Shown: in pieces, positions 1 through 6,602 of the stretch
Layout: each line of letters starts with the position of its first letter
How positions within the stretch are numbered: the first letter of the stretch is position 1
Source: CAZYWA01 sp964650975 [NCBI: uncultured bacterium]
GTDB lineage: Bacteria; JADJOY01
Length of the DNA: 12,233 nucleotides
Reading direction: 5' to 3'
Assembly (NCBI GenBank): GCA_964650975.1
Contig: CAZYWA010000210.1
Location: 1 to 12,233 of the forward strand
The notes under the pieces: model-generated
Told to the model about the DNA's origin: nothing
The model's database searches: none
Seen by the model: the letters and a program-made list of their open reading frames with translations, nothing else
Program-made: the position numbers and the translations under genes

Positions 1-123
1 CTCTTGGCCCGAAACGGCCTTTATGCACGCTATTTCCGCCTGCAGTTCGGCGTCGACGCTCCGCGTGCCGCAGCCCCGACGCCGGGATCGGGGAGGCGAG
101 CACTGGAAGGAGTCGTCTCGTGA
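1..123 (+). CDS. ABC exporter, C-terminal end (MsbA-like permease/ATPase), partial
   Basis: Frame 1 is open from the first base to a TGA at 121-123 and encodes 40 residues. The first 16, LLARNGLYARYFRLQF, match the usual ending of type-B ABC exporters that fuse membrane and ATPase domains (MsbA / lipid-exporter type, where '(E)LLA..GLYARLY..QF' follows the ATPase domain and its H-loop). The ATPase motifs themselves lie left of the window, so substrate and subfamily cannot be decided. About 24 further residues (GVDAPRAAAPTPGSGRRALE...) form an Ala/Pro/Arg-rich tail beyond the family ending. The stop overlaps the GTG start of the next gene as GTGA (120-123), so the two are probably cotranscribed and translationally coupled. 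The call rests on the short C-terminal signature alone. Confidence 0.72.
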   Translation, partial: LLARNGLYARYFRLQFGVDAPRAAAPTPGSGRRALEGVVS

Positions 124-971
124 CACCACGTTCCTTCGTGCAGGTCGACGTCTTCACGGAGCGCGCGTTCCTCGGCAACCCGGTGGCGGTGGTGCTCGAC
201 GCCGAGGGGATGAGCGACGACGAGATGCAGTCCTTCGGCCGCTGGACCAACCTCTCCGAGACGGTGTTCGTGCTGCCCTCGGATAGCGCCGATTACCGGC
301 TGCGGATCTTCACCCCGAAGAGCGAGCTTCCGTTCGCGGGACATCCCACCGTGGGAGCCGGGCACGCGGTCCGCGAGGCGGGGCTGGTGGACCGCGGCCG
401 CTCGCATTTCGTGCAGGAATGCGCCGCCGGGCTGATCCCGCTCGCGGTCGACGAGGGGGGTGCGGTTCACGCGCGGGTGCCGCGAGCGAAGGTGGTGGAG
501 CTCGACTTCGATCCCGGCCACTTCGCGGCGGCCGTGGGCGGAGTGGGTGTCGCCGACCCGATGGCGATCCACGTCGGCCCCACGTGGATCGTCGCGCGAG
601 TAGGCCCCGCCTCGCTCTTCGCACTCACTCCGAGCATGGCGGTGATGGCCGCGCTCAACACCGCGACATCCACCACCGGCATCACGCTCTACGCGGTGCT
701 CGAGCGCGAGTCGGGTCCCGAGGTCCACGTTCGCTCGTTCGCGCCCGCGGACGGCGTGCCGGAGGATCCGGTCTGCGGCAGCGGCAACGCCGCGGTCGCG
801 GCTCACCTGCGGGTCACCGGGCGGCTCGACCAGGTCGGGACGAGCTACGTCGCGAGACAGGGCCGCTCGATCGGCCGTGACGGGTTCGTGTCGGTCACGG
901 TCGAAGGGGAAGACATCTGGATCGGCGGCCGCGCGGTGACGGTGATTCGCGGCACCACCATCACCGGTTGA
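120..971 (+). CDS. PhzF-family isomerase (phenazine biosynthesis PhzF-like protein)
   Basis: A 283-residue protein, the usual length of the PhzF / diaminopimelate-epimerase-like fold. Family marks are visible in order: an N-terminal VDVFTERAFLGNPVAVV (residues 9-25), NLSETVFV with the catalytic-type Glu47, FAGHPT (72-77), and EDPVCGSGNAA (215-225) near the C-terminus. PhzF itself isomerises trans-2,3-dihydro-3-hydroxyanthranilate in phenazine synthesis. Most homologues, including this one with no phenazine genes nearby, have unknown substrates, so the specific reaction is not assigned. The GTG start at 120 is supported by AAGGAG at 107-112 with 7-base spacing and by the four-base overlap with the exporter tail upstream. 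No signal peptide is seen, so it should be cytosolic. It is the last gene of its unit; a 187-base non-coding gap follows. Confidence 0.9.
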   Translation: MTPRSFVQVDVFTERAFLGNPVAVVLDAEGMSDDEMQSFGRWTNLSETVFVLPSDSADYRLRIFTPKSELPFAGHPTVGAGHAVREAGLVDRGRSHFVQECAAGLIPLAVDEGGAVHARVPRAKVVELDFDPGHFAAAVGGVGVADPMAIHVGPTWIVARVGPASLFALTPSMAVMAALNTATSTTGITLYAVLERESGPEVHVRSFAPADGVPEDPVCGSGNAAVAAHLRVTGRLDQVGTSYVARQGRSIGRDGFVSVTVEGEDIWIGGRAVTVIRGTTITG

Positions 972-1070
972 GCGAGCGCGTCCGCGAAATCTGATTAGCG
1001 GGCTGCTAACTAAAGAAGGGCACCCGCCGCAGGCGCGCGGTGAGCGAAGCGAGCCGACTCGGGGGTGGGG

Positions 1071-1129
1071 CCCCGAAAACAAATCGCACTTTTTTCGGGG
1101 CGGGGGGCTGGAACAGCCCTCCGAAAAAA
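1071..1129. repeat. Overlapping inverted repeats that can form alternative hairpins
   Basis: The gap 972-1158 contains three related blocks: CCCCGAAAA (1071-1079), TTTTTTCGGGG (1090-1100) and CCGAAAAAA (1121-1129). The middle block is complementary to both flanking ones, so pairing 1071-1079 with 1092-1100 excludes pairing 1090-1098 with 1121-1129. Inside the second option lies a tight GC stem: GGGCTG (1105-1110), loop GAA, CAGCCC (1114-1119). No T-run follows a stem on either strand, so a standard intrinsic terminator is not evident. It could end phzF transcription, act as an operator region for the kinase gene starting at 1159, or be a dispersed repeat. A smaller hairpin, TTAGC-GGGCT-GCTAA, lies at 995-1009 in an unusually AT-rich patch. 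Confidence 0.6.
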
Positions 1130-1145
1130 CATGGCTCGTTAGCGG

Positions 1146-1151
1146 TACACT
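1146..1151 (+). promoter_or_regulatory. Candidate -10 element for a leaderless kinase transcript
   Basis: TACACT, preceded by GG, lies 7 bases upstream of the ATG at 1159. This places the expected transcription start at or next to the start codon, which has no Shine-Dalgarno sequence. The box is flanked by GCGG (1142-1145) and CCGC (1152-1155). No good -35 hexamer is seen; that region lies in the 3' arm of the hairpin set. Assignment is by pattern only. Confidence 0.35.
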
Positions 1152-1158
1152 CCGCGCG

Positions 1159-2811
1159 ATGCGATGGATCCGGCAGGCGGGGGCGGTGGCGATCGTCGCC
1201 GCGTTGCTCGCGGTCACGGGCGCCTTCTGGCGGTTCTCGAACCGGGTGCTGATCGAGCAGTACCTGTCGTCGGCGGACATCGCCGCCAACCAGTTCGTGC
1301 TGCGCTTCGAATCGTCGCTGCGCGAGCGGCTGGCTGCGCTCGCCGGCCTTCCCGCGGCGACGGCCGATTCACCGACCTCGATCGACCCGCAGCGATTCCA
1401 CGCGTTCGCGTCGGCGGTGCGCGCCGAGAGCTCCGGGTTCGACGCTTTGGTCCTCGCCGACGCCAAAGGCCGCCTGCTGGCGGTCGAGCCCGACGCCTAC
1501 GGCTCGGGCGCCCTCAGCTCGACCTTGGTCTCGGGCTGGATCGCCGCCGGAGAGCCCGCCTGGTTCGGCGTGAGCCTCACCCGGATCGTGGACCTGCCGG
1601 AGCGAAACCGCGGGTTCGTCGCCTCGGTGCCGCTCTCGGGCGCCGACAGCGGCCGCTACGTGATCGCGGTGCTGTCGGTCAAGGAAGTGGTGGGCGATCT
1701 CTTCAGCGAGGCGCTCCGCAACCGTCTCGGCACCAAGCTCGTCGACGACAGCGGTACTGGGGTCTTCCAGCTCGTGGACGCGGACGCCGAGCGTCGTTTC
1801 GACCAGCGCTACGCGGTCGAGAAGCAGATTCTCATCGGCACCCGGCCCGTCGTGCTCACCGTGCATCCCTACGCCACCATCGACGCCGCGAGCCACAACA
1901 CGCCCGGCTTCGTGATCGTAGGGCTAGGGGGTCTGCTGGCGGTGGCGATCGGACTCGCGCTGTGGGAGATCGCGTCGCGCGCCACGACGCTCGAGCGGCT
2001 GGTGCGCGAGCGCACCCACCAGCTCGAGCTCAAGCACCGCGAGCTCGAGGTCGAGCACTTGCGCCGGCTCGAGGCCACCAGGCTCAAGAACGAGTTCCTC
2101 GCCAACATGACCCACGAGCTCAAGAGCCCGATCCACTCGATCCTGACGCTCTCGGGGTTGATGCGCGACCATGTGAGCGGGCACCTGAACGACGAGCAGG
2201 GAAAGCAGGTGGGGTTCATCCATCGCAGCGGTCAGGATCTGCTGCGGCTCATCGAGGCGATCCTGACCTCGGCGCGGCTCGAAGCGGACAAGATCGAGAT
2301 CGTGCGCGCGCCCACGCACGTCGAATCGACGCTGCGAGCGGTGGTCGAGTCGTGCTCGCCGCTCATCGCCAGCAAGGCCATCGACGTGGCGCTCGCCGTC
2401 GATCCGTCGCTCTCGGAGCCGGTGCCCGTCGACGACGAGAAGCTCCGGCTGGTGCTCGGCAATCTGCTCTCGAACGCCATCAAGTTCACTCCCCAGGCGG
2501 GGCGCATCGAGCTGCGCGCTAGAACCACCGGCGGAGGGGCCGGCGCGCGCATGCTGGAGGTGGACGTCGAGGACAACGGCATCGGCATCGCTCCCGAGCA
2601 TCACGAGCTGATCTTCGAGGAGTTCCGGCAGGTGGATGGGTCGATCACCCGGCGTTTCGGCGGCGCGGGGCTCGGGCTCTCCCTGGCCCGCAAGCTGACC
2701 GAGCGGATGGACGGGACGCTCACGGTGGAGAGTGGTCTGGGTGGAGGTGCCACGTTCCGGGTTCGTTTGCCGTGCGCGCGCGGCCTCTCGTCGCACCCGC
2801 CGGCTGCCTGA
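1159..2811 (+). CDS. Membrane-bound sensor histidine kinase, orphan
   Basis: A 550-residue two-component kinase. A first membrane segment (about residues 8-24) and a second (about 249-269) bracket a periplasmic region of roughly 220 residues. That region has the spacing expected of a Cache/CHASE-like sensor, but I cannot name its ligand. A Leu/Glu/Arg-rich coiled coil (about 276-312) leads into the HisKA domain, with the phosphoacceptor His319 in ANMTHELKSPIHS. The ATPase domain shows the N box LVLGNLLSNAIKFTP (Asn439), DNGIG (472-476), a phenylalanine box EEFRQVDGS and the G2 box GGAGLGLS (501-508). All catalytic motifs look intact. No response regulator is adjacent, so the partner must be encoded elsewhere. 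ATG 1159 gives a good first membrane helix; no ribosome binding site precedes it, which fits a leaderless message. The C-terminal 10 or so residues are a non-conserved tail. Confidence 0.93.
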   Translation: MRWIRQAGAVAIVAALLAVTGAFWRFSNRVLIEQYLSSADIAANQFVLRFESSLRERLAALAGLPAATADSPTSIDPQRFHAFASAVRAESSGFDALVLADAKGRLLAVEPDAYGSGALSSTLVSGWIAAGEPAWFGVSLTRIVDLPERNRGFVASVPLSGADSGRYVIAVLSVKEVVGDLFSEALRNRLGTKLVDDSGTGVFQLVDADAERRFDQRYAVEKQILIGTRPVVLTVHPYATIDAASHNTPGFVIVGLGGLLAVAIGLALWEIASRATTLERLVRERTHQLELKHRELEVEHLRRLEATRLKNEFLANMTHELKSPIHSILTLSGLMRDHVSGHLNDEQGKQVGFIHRSGQDLLRLIEAILTSARLEADKIEIVRAPTHVESTLRAVVESCSPLIASKAIDVALAVDPSLSEPVPVDDEKLRLVLGNLLSNAIKFTPQAGRIELRARTTGGGAGARMLEVDVEDNGIGIAPEHHELIFEEFRQVDGSITRRFGGAGLGLSLARKLTERMDGTLTVESGLGGGATFRVRLPCARGLSSHPPAA

Positions 2812-2828
2812 GCTCGCCGGGCGGCGCT

Positions 2829-2878
2829 CGTCGCCGCGATCCGCGGCGATGTCCCTTCGCTTTCGGGATGCCGAAGGG
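2829..2878. repeat. Two adjacent hairpins between kinase and lipoprotein genes
   Basis: In the 135-base gap after the kinase stop, TCGCCGCG (2831-2838) pairs with CGCGGCGA (2842-2849) across a 3-base loop. Directly after it, CCCTTCG (2853-2859) pairs with CGAAGGG (2872-2878) across a 12-base loop. Neither is followed by a T-run. They could end the kinase transcript, or the second could be an operator, because it overlaps the -35 region of the candidate promoter at 2885-2890. Confidence 0.45.
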
Positions 2879-2884
2879 TGGAGG

Positions 2885-2890
2885 TAGCAT
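2885..2890 (+). promoter_or_regulatory. Candidate -10 element for the lipoprotein gene
   Basis: TAGCAT, preceded by GG as in the kinase promoter candidate, would give a start near 2897 and a leader of about 50 bases before the ATG at 2947. It is flanked by GAGG (2881-2884) and CCTC (2893-2896). The -35 region (about 2861-2867, TTTCGGG) is a poor match. Pattern-based call only. Confidence 0.28.
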
Positions 2891-2946
2891 CGCCTCACCC
2901 ACCCGCTTTCGCGAGACCTCCCTTTCCCCTTCGGACCGGAGGCCTC

Positions 2947-3387
2947 ATGAAGTCGATTCCTCGTTCGCTCCGCTGGATCCCCGCGGTTCTCGGGTTGCTG
3001 GTGGTGGCGTGTCTCACGCCTCCCACGGTCGACCTGACCGGCAGTTACTACGGCGCCCTCGACGACGCCGGCGTGGTGGCGTTCCGGTTTCAGATCACCA
3101 CGACCTTCCCGTCGAACACGTTCACCGGACGTTACCAGGCGTACTCCAACGGCAACCTGGTCTACGACACGGCGATCGCCGGCAACATCGACGGCGACAA
3201 CTGGATCTCGTTCAGCGTGCAGGCGCCCGACGGCCCCTACGACATCGAGGCGCTGGGCGTCGATTCGACCGGTGATGGATTCGGCGACTTCCTGGTGGTC
3301 ACGACCTATCTGATCAACGGCAGCCCCTGGAGCGTGACGCCGTTCCTGCTGATCAAGGAAGGGATCCCGGTCGACGGCGCTGGCTGA
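2947..3387 (+). CDS. Small predicted lipoprotein of unknown function
   Basis: A 146-residue protein I do not recognise. The N-terminus is a lipoprotein signal: MKSIPRSLR, a hydrophobic stretch, then the lipobox VVAC with Cys22 as the acylation site. The +2 residue is Leu, which in a Gram-negative would predict outer-membrane sorting. The mature part is rich in alternating hydrophobic and Gly/Asn/Thr residues (LTGSYYGALDD, FTGRYQAYSNGN, GNIDGDNWISFSV), suggesting a small beta-sheet or lipocalin-like barrel; that is inference. DSTGDGFGDF (residues 106-115) resembles a calcium-binding DxDGDG loop. ATG 2947 is chosen because GGAGG sits at 2938-2942 and the signal peptide begins there; an earlier in-frame start at 2878 would add 23 residues with no signal character. 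It ends 21 bases from the convergent glnE stop. Confidence 0.82.
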   Translation: MKSIPRSLRWIPAVLGLLVVACLTPPTVDLTGSYYGALDDAGVVAFRFQITTTFPSNTFTGRYQAYSNGNLVYDTAIAGNIDGDNWISFSVQAPDGPYDIEALGVDSTGDGFGDFLVVTTYLINGSPWSVTPFLLIKEGIPVDGAG

Positions 3388-3406
3388 GCCCGCCGCCGGC
3401 TCTGCC
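3382..3406. terminator. Imperfect hairpin between convergent genes
   Basis: GGCTGAGCC (3382-3390) pairs with GGCTCTGCC (3398-3406) with one T-T mismatch and a 7-base loop. It spans the lipoprotein stop codon and the short space before the glnE stop, so it could serve both strands. There is no T-run on either side, so it is at best a weak or factor-assisted terminator. Confidence 0.35.
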
Positions 3407-3408
3407 GG

Positions 3409-6400
3409 TCACGCGGGATCGCGGGTGACGGTGTCGAACACGCGCCGGATCTCGCTGGTGGCGCGCTCGAACTCGGCGCGCAGCTCGTCCGGCGTCGAGG
3501 GCAGGCCGAAGCGGCCGTCGGGGTCGAGGCGCGATGCCAGGGCCTCGAGCTCGGGACCGCCGAGCGGGAAGAGGTCCGTCGCGCGGTCGTGCATGATGCG
3601 GCTGCGGTTCTCGATCCGGCGTAGCAGCTGGTAGCCGCCGCGCAGCGCGACGGCGTCGGCCGGGCCGAGCAGTCCTTCGCTCTCGATCGCGTCGAGAGCG
3701 CCGAGGGTGTCCGCCTGGCGGATGCTCGGATGATCGTGTCCGTGGCGCAGCACCAGCACCTGCACCGCGAACTCGACGTCGACCAGCCCGCCCGGGCCGA
3801 GCTTGAGATCGGCGGCGCCCACGATCTGGCGGCCGCGCTCGCTCTCCATGCGCATGCGCATGTGGCGGATCTCGACGGCTTGCGCGTCGTTCAAGCCGTG
3901 CCCGTACACCGCGCGATCGCGGATCGCCTCGGCGGCGGCGCCCAGGCTCGCGTCGCCGGCGACGGGGCGCGCCTTGATGAGCGATTGCCGTTCCCAGAGC
4001 GCCGCTTCGGTCTCGTGGTAGCGGCGGAACGATTCCAGGCTGGTGACGAGCGGTCCGGCGTTTCCCGAGGGCCGCAGCCGCGCATCGATCGGGTAGACGA
4101 TGCCGCTCCCGGTCATCAGCGACAGCGCGGTGATGAGCCGCTGCGTCACCTTCGCGAAGAACTCGCCGTTGGCCAGGCTACGCTCGCGGCCCTCGGTGTG
4201 CCCCGGAGGATCGTAGAGGAAGATCAGGTCGAGATCGGAGCCGTACTGGATCTCGCGACCGCCGAGCTTGCCCATGCCCAGCACCACGAAGCGCGCGGTT
4301 TGCCCATCCTCTCCGATCGGATGTCCGAAGCGCGCGGAGGTTTGCGCCAGCGAGCGGTCGAGCGCGGCACCCAGGCACACCTCGGCGAGGTCGGAGAGCT
4401 CGGCGGTGAGCGCCTCGAGCTCGAGCGTCCCGATCAGATCGTGGAAACCGATGCGCAGCGTCTCCTCGGTGCGGAAGACGCGCAGCGCCTCGAGGACCTC
4501 CTCGTCGTCGTCGGCCTCGCGCAACCGCCCCGCGAGGTCGAGGGCCAGGTCTTCGCGGGAGCGGACCGGACCGGCGGCGCCGACGCGGATCAGGCCATCG
4601 GCCAGCTCCGGGTGCGCGATCAGGATCTCGGAAAGGAACACGCTCGAGCTCATGAGCCGCATGAGCGAGCGGGCGATCGGCGGATTCTCGGCGAGCAGGC
4701 TCAGGTAGGCACCGCGCGCGCCGGAGCGTTGCAGGAAGCGCTCGAGGTGCGCGATCGCCAGGTCGGGCTGCGGTGAGCGCACTGCTTCCTCGACCAGGAG
4801 CGGCGCCACCCGGTCGAGCCGCGCCTTCGCGTCGGCCGTCATCGGCAATCTGGGCGTGCCGTCGCGGAGCAGCGCCAGCGCGCGCCGCGCGCCGGCCCGA
4901 TCGTCGAACCCGAGTGCTTCGAGCTGCGAGTCGGTGACGGTTTCGATGCCCGGTGTGTCGAAGAGCGCCCGGACCTCGGGGCGGACGCGACGGGCGCGCT
5001 CGGTCTCCGCTTCGTGGAAGAACGTGCGGAACACTCCCGACACCGCGCCGCGATGGGCGTCGAGATCGCGCGCGAACTCGTCGGTGGCGTCGGCTCCCGG
5101 CCTCGACCGGTAGCCCATGCGTCGTGCGAGGCGGCCGAGCTCGTCGCGCGAGGTGGGCAGGCTGTGGCTCTGGCGCTCGAGGACGATCTGGATGCGGTGC
5201 TCGAGGTGGCGCAGGAACACGTAGGCGGCGAGCAGCCGATCGTGGTCCTCGGGACTCAGGTAGCCGTGCGCGAGCAGCAGCGGAAACGCCTCCAGCGCGC
5301 CGCGCACCCGGATGCGCCGGTCCTTGCCGGCGTTGATCAAGCACAGCGTTTGCACCACGAACTCGATCTCGCGGATCCCTCCCTTGCCGAGCTTGACGTT
5401 GCGGATGTGCTCGCCGCCGGGCGCCAGGCCGACGTCGATGCGGCGCTTCATCTCCTTCATGTCCTCGACGGTCGAGAAGTCGAGGTAGCGCCGGTAGATG
5501 AAAGGCTCGACGGCTTTGAGAAAGGCCTCGCCGAGCGCGCGGTTGCCCGCGACCGGGCGGGCTTTGAGCAGCGCCGCGCGCTCCCAGGTGCGTCCGTAGG
5601 CTTCGTAGTAGAGCAGCGCGTTCCGGAGCGAGTGGGCGACGGCACCGCTGGTGCCCATCGGGCGCAGCCTGAGATCGACGCGCATCGCGAAGCCGTCGTC
5701 GGTGGTGCGGCTCAGCGACTGGGTGACGCGCTCGCCGAGCTTGGTGAAGAACCGGCTGACCGAGATGCGCCCCGAGCCGTCGCCGAGGCCGAGCGTCTCC
5801 TCGAGATCCGAGTGGTAGAGGTAGATGAGGTCCACGTCGGACGAGAAGTTGAGCTCGCCGCCGCCGAGCTTCCCCATGCCCATCACCACGAAACCGGGCG
5901 GAGGGTCCGCGGCGAGCGTGGGCCGCGACGAGACCGCCGCGCCGTGCTCGGCCTCGAGCGCGCGCGTGACCTCGGTGACCGCGACTGTCAGCAGCGCCTC
6001 GGCCAGGTGCGTGATCTCGCTCACCGTCTCGGCGAGCGGGGCCAGCTCGGCCAGATCGCGGGCCGCGATGCGCAGGTAGATCTCGCCCTTGGTGAAGCGC
6101 AGCGCCTGGTCGAGATCGCCGTGCTCGGCGAGCGACGCGAGCAGCCGGCGCCTCATCGCGTCGGCGCCCATCGGACCCGGTTCGAGGACGTCGGCGAGAA
6201 ACCCGCGCAGCCACTCGGGGTGGCGCACCAGGAGCGTGGTGAGGAAGGCGCTGCCGCCGAGCAGCGCCTGCAGCGCGCCGAACGCCGCGGAGCTCCCCAG
6301 ACCGGCCAGCGCCTCCACGGCGGGGGGCTGGTCGGCCAAGCGCTGGAAACCGGTGAGCGCCATGTCCGGATCCGCCGCGTGGTCCCAGTCGCGCGCCAGC

Positions 6401-6597
6401 GCCAGGACGCAGTGCTCGAGCTCGGGCCGCGCCGCCAGCGACAGCAGACTGGCCGAGGTGCCGCGGGGGTTGGCAGCGCCGAGGCGCGTCAAGGCCCCCG
6501 TGGCTGCGGCGACATCCCGGGAGCGAAGCGCTTCGGCGAGGACGAGAGCCTCGGCCTCCGCCAGCGGGCTCGCCTGGCGGATCAGGGGCCGCAGCAC
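3409..6597 (-). CDS. glnE: Bifunctional glutamine synthetase adenylyltransferase / adenylyl-removing enzyme
   Basis: GlnE adds AMP to, and removes it from (by phosphorolysis), a Tyr of glutamine synthetase, setting its activity according to PII and glutamine signals. At 1062 residues it is longer than the 946-residue E. coli enzyme. Both nucleotidyltransferase domains are present and intact. The adenylyl-removing half has GMGKLGGGELNFSSDVDLIY with Asp254/Asp256, RVDLRLRP (306-313) and LGKGGIREIEF. The adenylyltransferase half has GMGKLGGREIQYGSDLDL with Asp788/Asp790, IDARLRPSGNAG, and LGPGGLVDVEF. Between and after them are the helical GlnD-PII-uridylyltransferase-like segments. The AR motif lies about 80 residues further in than in E. 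coli, because of an Ala/Leu-rich helical N-terminal extension. The GTG start at 6597 has GGGAG 9 bases upstream, inside the end of the preceding kinase gene, whose stop is only 5 bases away. This implies cotranscription and coupling. Confidence 0.96.
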   Translation of the reverse strand: MLRPLIRQASPLAEAEALVLAEALRSRDVAAATGALTRLGAANPRGTSASLLSLAARPELEHCVLALARDWDHAADPDMALTGFQRLADQPPAVEALAGLGSSAAFGALQALLGGSAFLTTLLVRHPEWLRGFLADVLEPGPMGADAMRRRLLASLAEHGDLDQALRFTKGEIYLRIAARDLAELAPLAETVSEITHLAEALLTVAVTEVTRALEAEHGAAVSSRPTLAADPPPGFVVMGMGKLGGGELNFSSDVDLIYLYHSDLEETLGLGDGSGRISVSRFFTKLGERVTQSLSRTTDDGFAMRVDLRLRPMGTSGAVAHSLRNALLYYEAYGRTWERAALLKARPVAGNRALGEAFLKAVEPFIYRRYLDFSTVEDMKEMKRRIDVGLAPGGEHIRNVKLGKGGIREIEFVVQTLCLINAGKDRRIRVRGALEAFPLLLAHGYLSPEDHDRLLAAYVFLRHLEHRIQIVLERQSHSLPTSRDELGRLARRMGYRSRPGADATDEFARDLDAHRGAVSGVFRTFFHEAETERARRVRPEVRALFDTPGIETVTDSQLEALGFDDRAGARRALALLRDGTPRLPMTADAKARLDRVAPLLVEEAVRSPQPDLAIAHLERFLQRSGARGAYLSLLAENPPIARSLMRLMSSSVFLSEILIAHPELADGLIRVGAAGPVRSREDLALDLAGRLREADDDEEVLEALRVFRTEETLRIGFHDLIGTLELEALTAELSDLAEVCLGAALDRSLAQTSARFGHPIGEDGQTARFVVLGMGKLGGREIQYGSDLDLIFLYDPPGHTEGRERSLANGEFFAKVTQRLITALSLMTGSGIVYPIDARLRPSGNAGPLVTSLESFRRYHETEAALWERQSLIKARPVAGDASLGAAAEAIRDRAVYGHGLNDAQAVEIRHMRMRMESERGRQIVGAADLKLGPGGLVDVEFAVQVLVLRHGHDHPSIRQADTLGALDAIESEGLLGPADAVALRGGYQLLRRIENRSRIMHDRATDLFPLGGPELEALASRLDPDGRFGLPSTPDELRAEFERATSEIRRVFDTVTRDPA

Positions 6598-6602
6598 GCC
6601 CG

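Noticed and set aside
30-1466. 478-residue minus-strand frame opposite phzF and the intergenic gap
   Set aside because: No recognisable domain, and it overlaps the antisense of two clear genes plus a hairpin-rich gap.
2878-2946. Earlier start for the lipoprotein
   Set aside because: It adds 23 Pro/Arg-rich residues before a perfect lipoprotein signal and lies upstream of the only good ribosome binding site.
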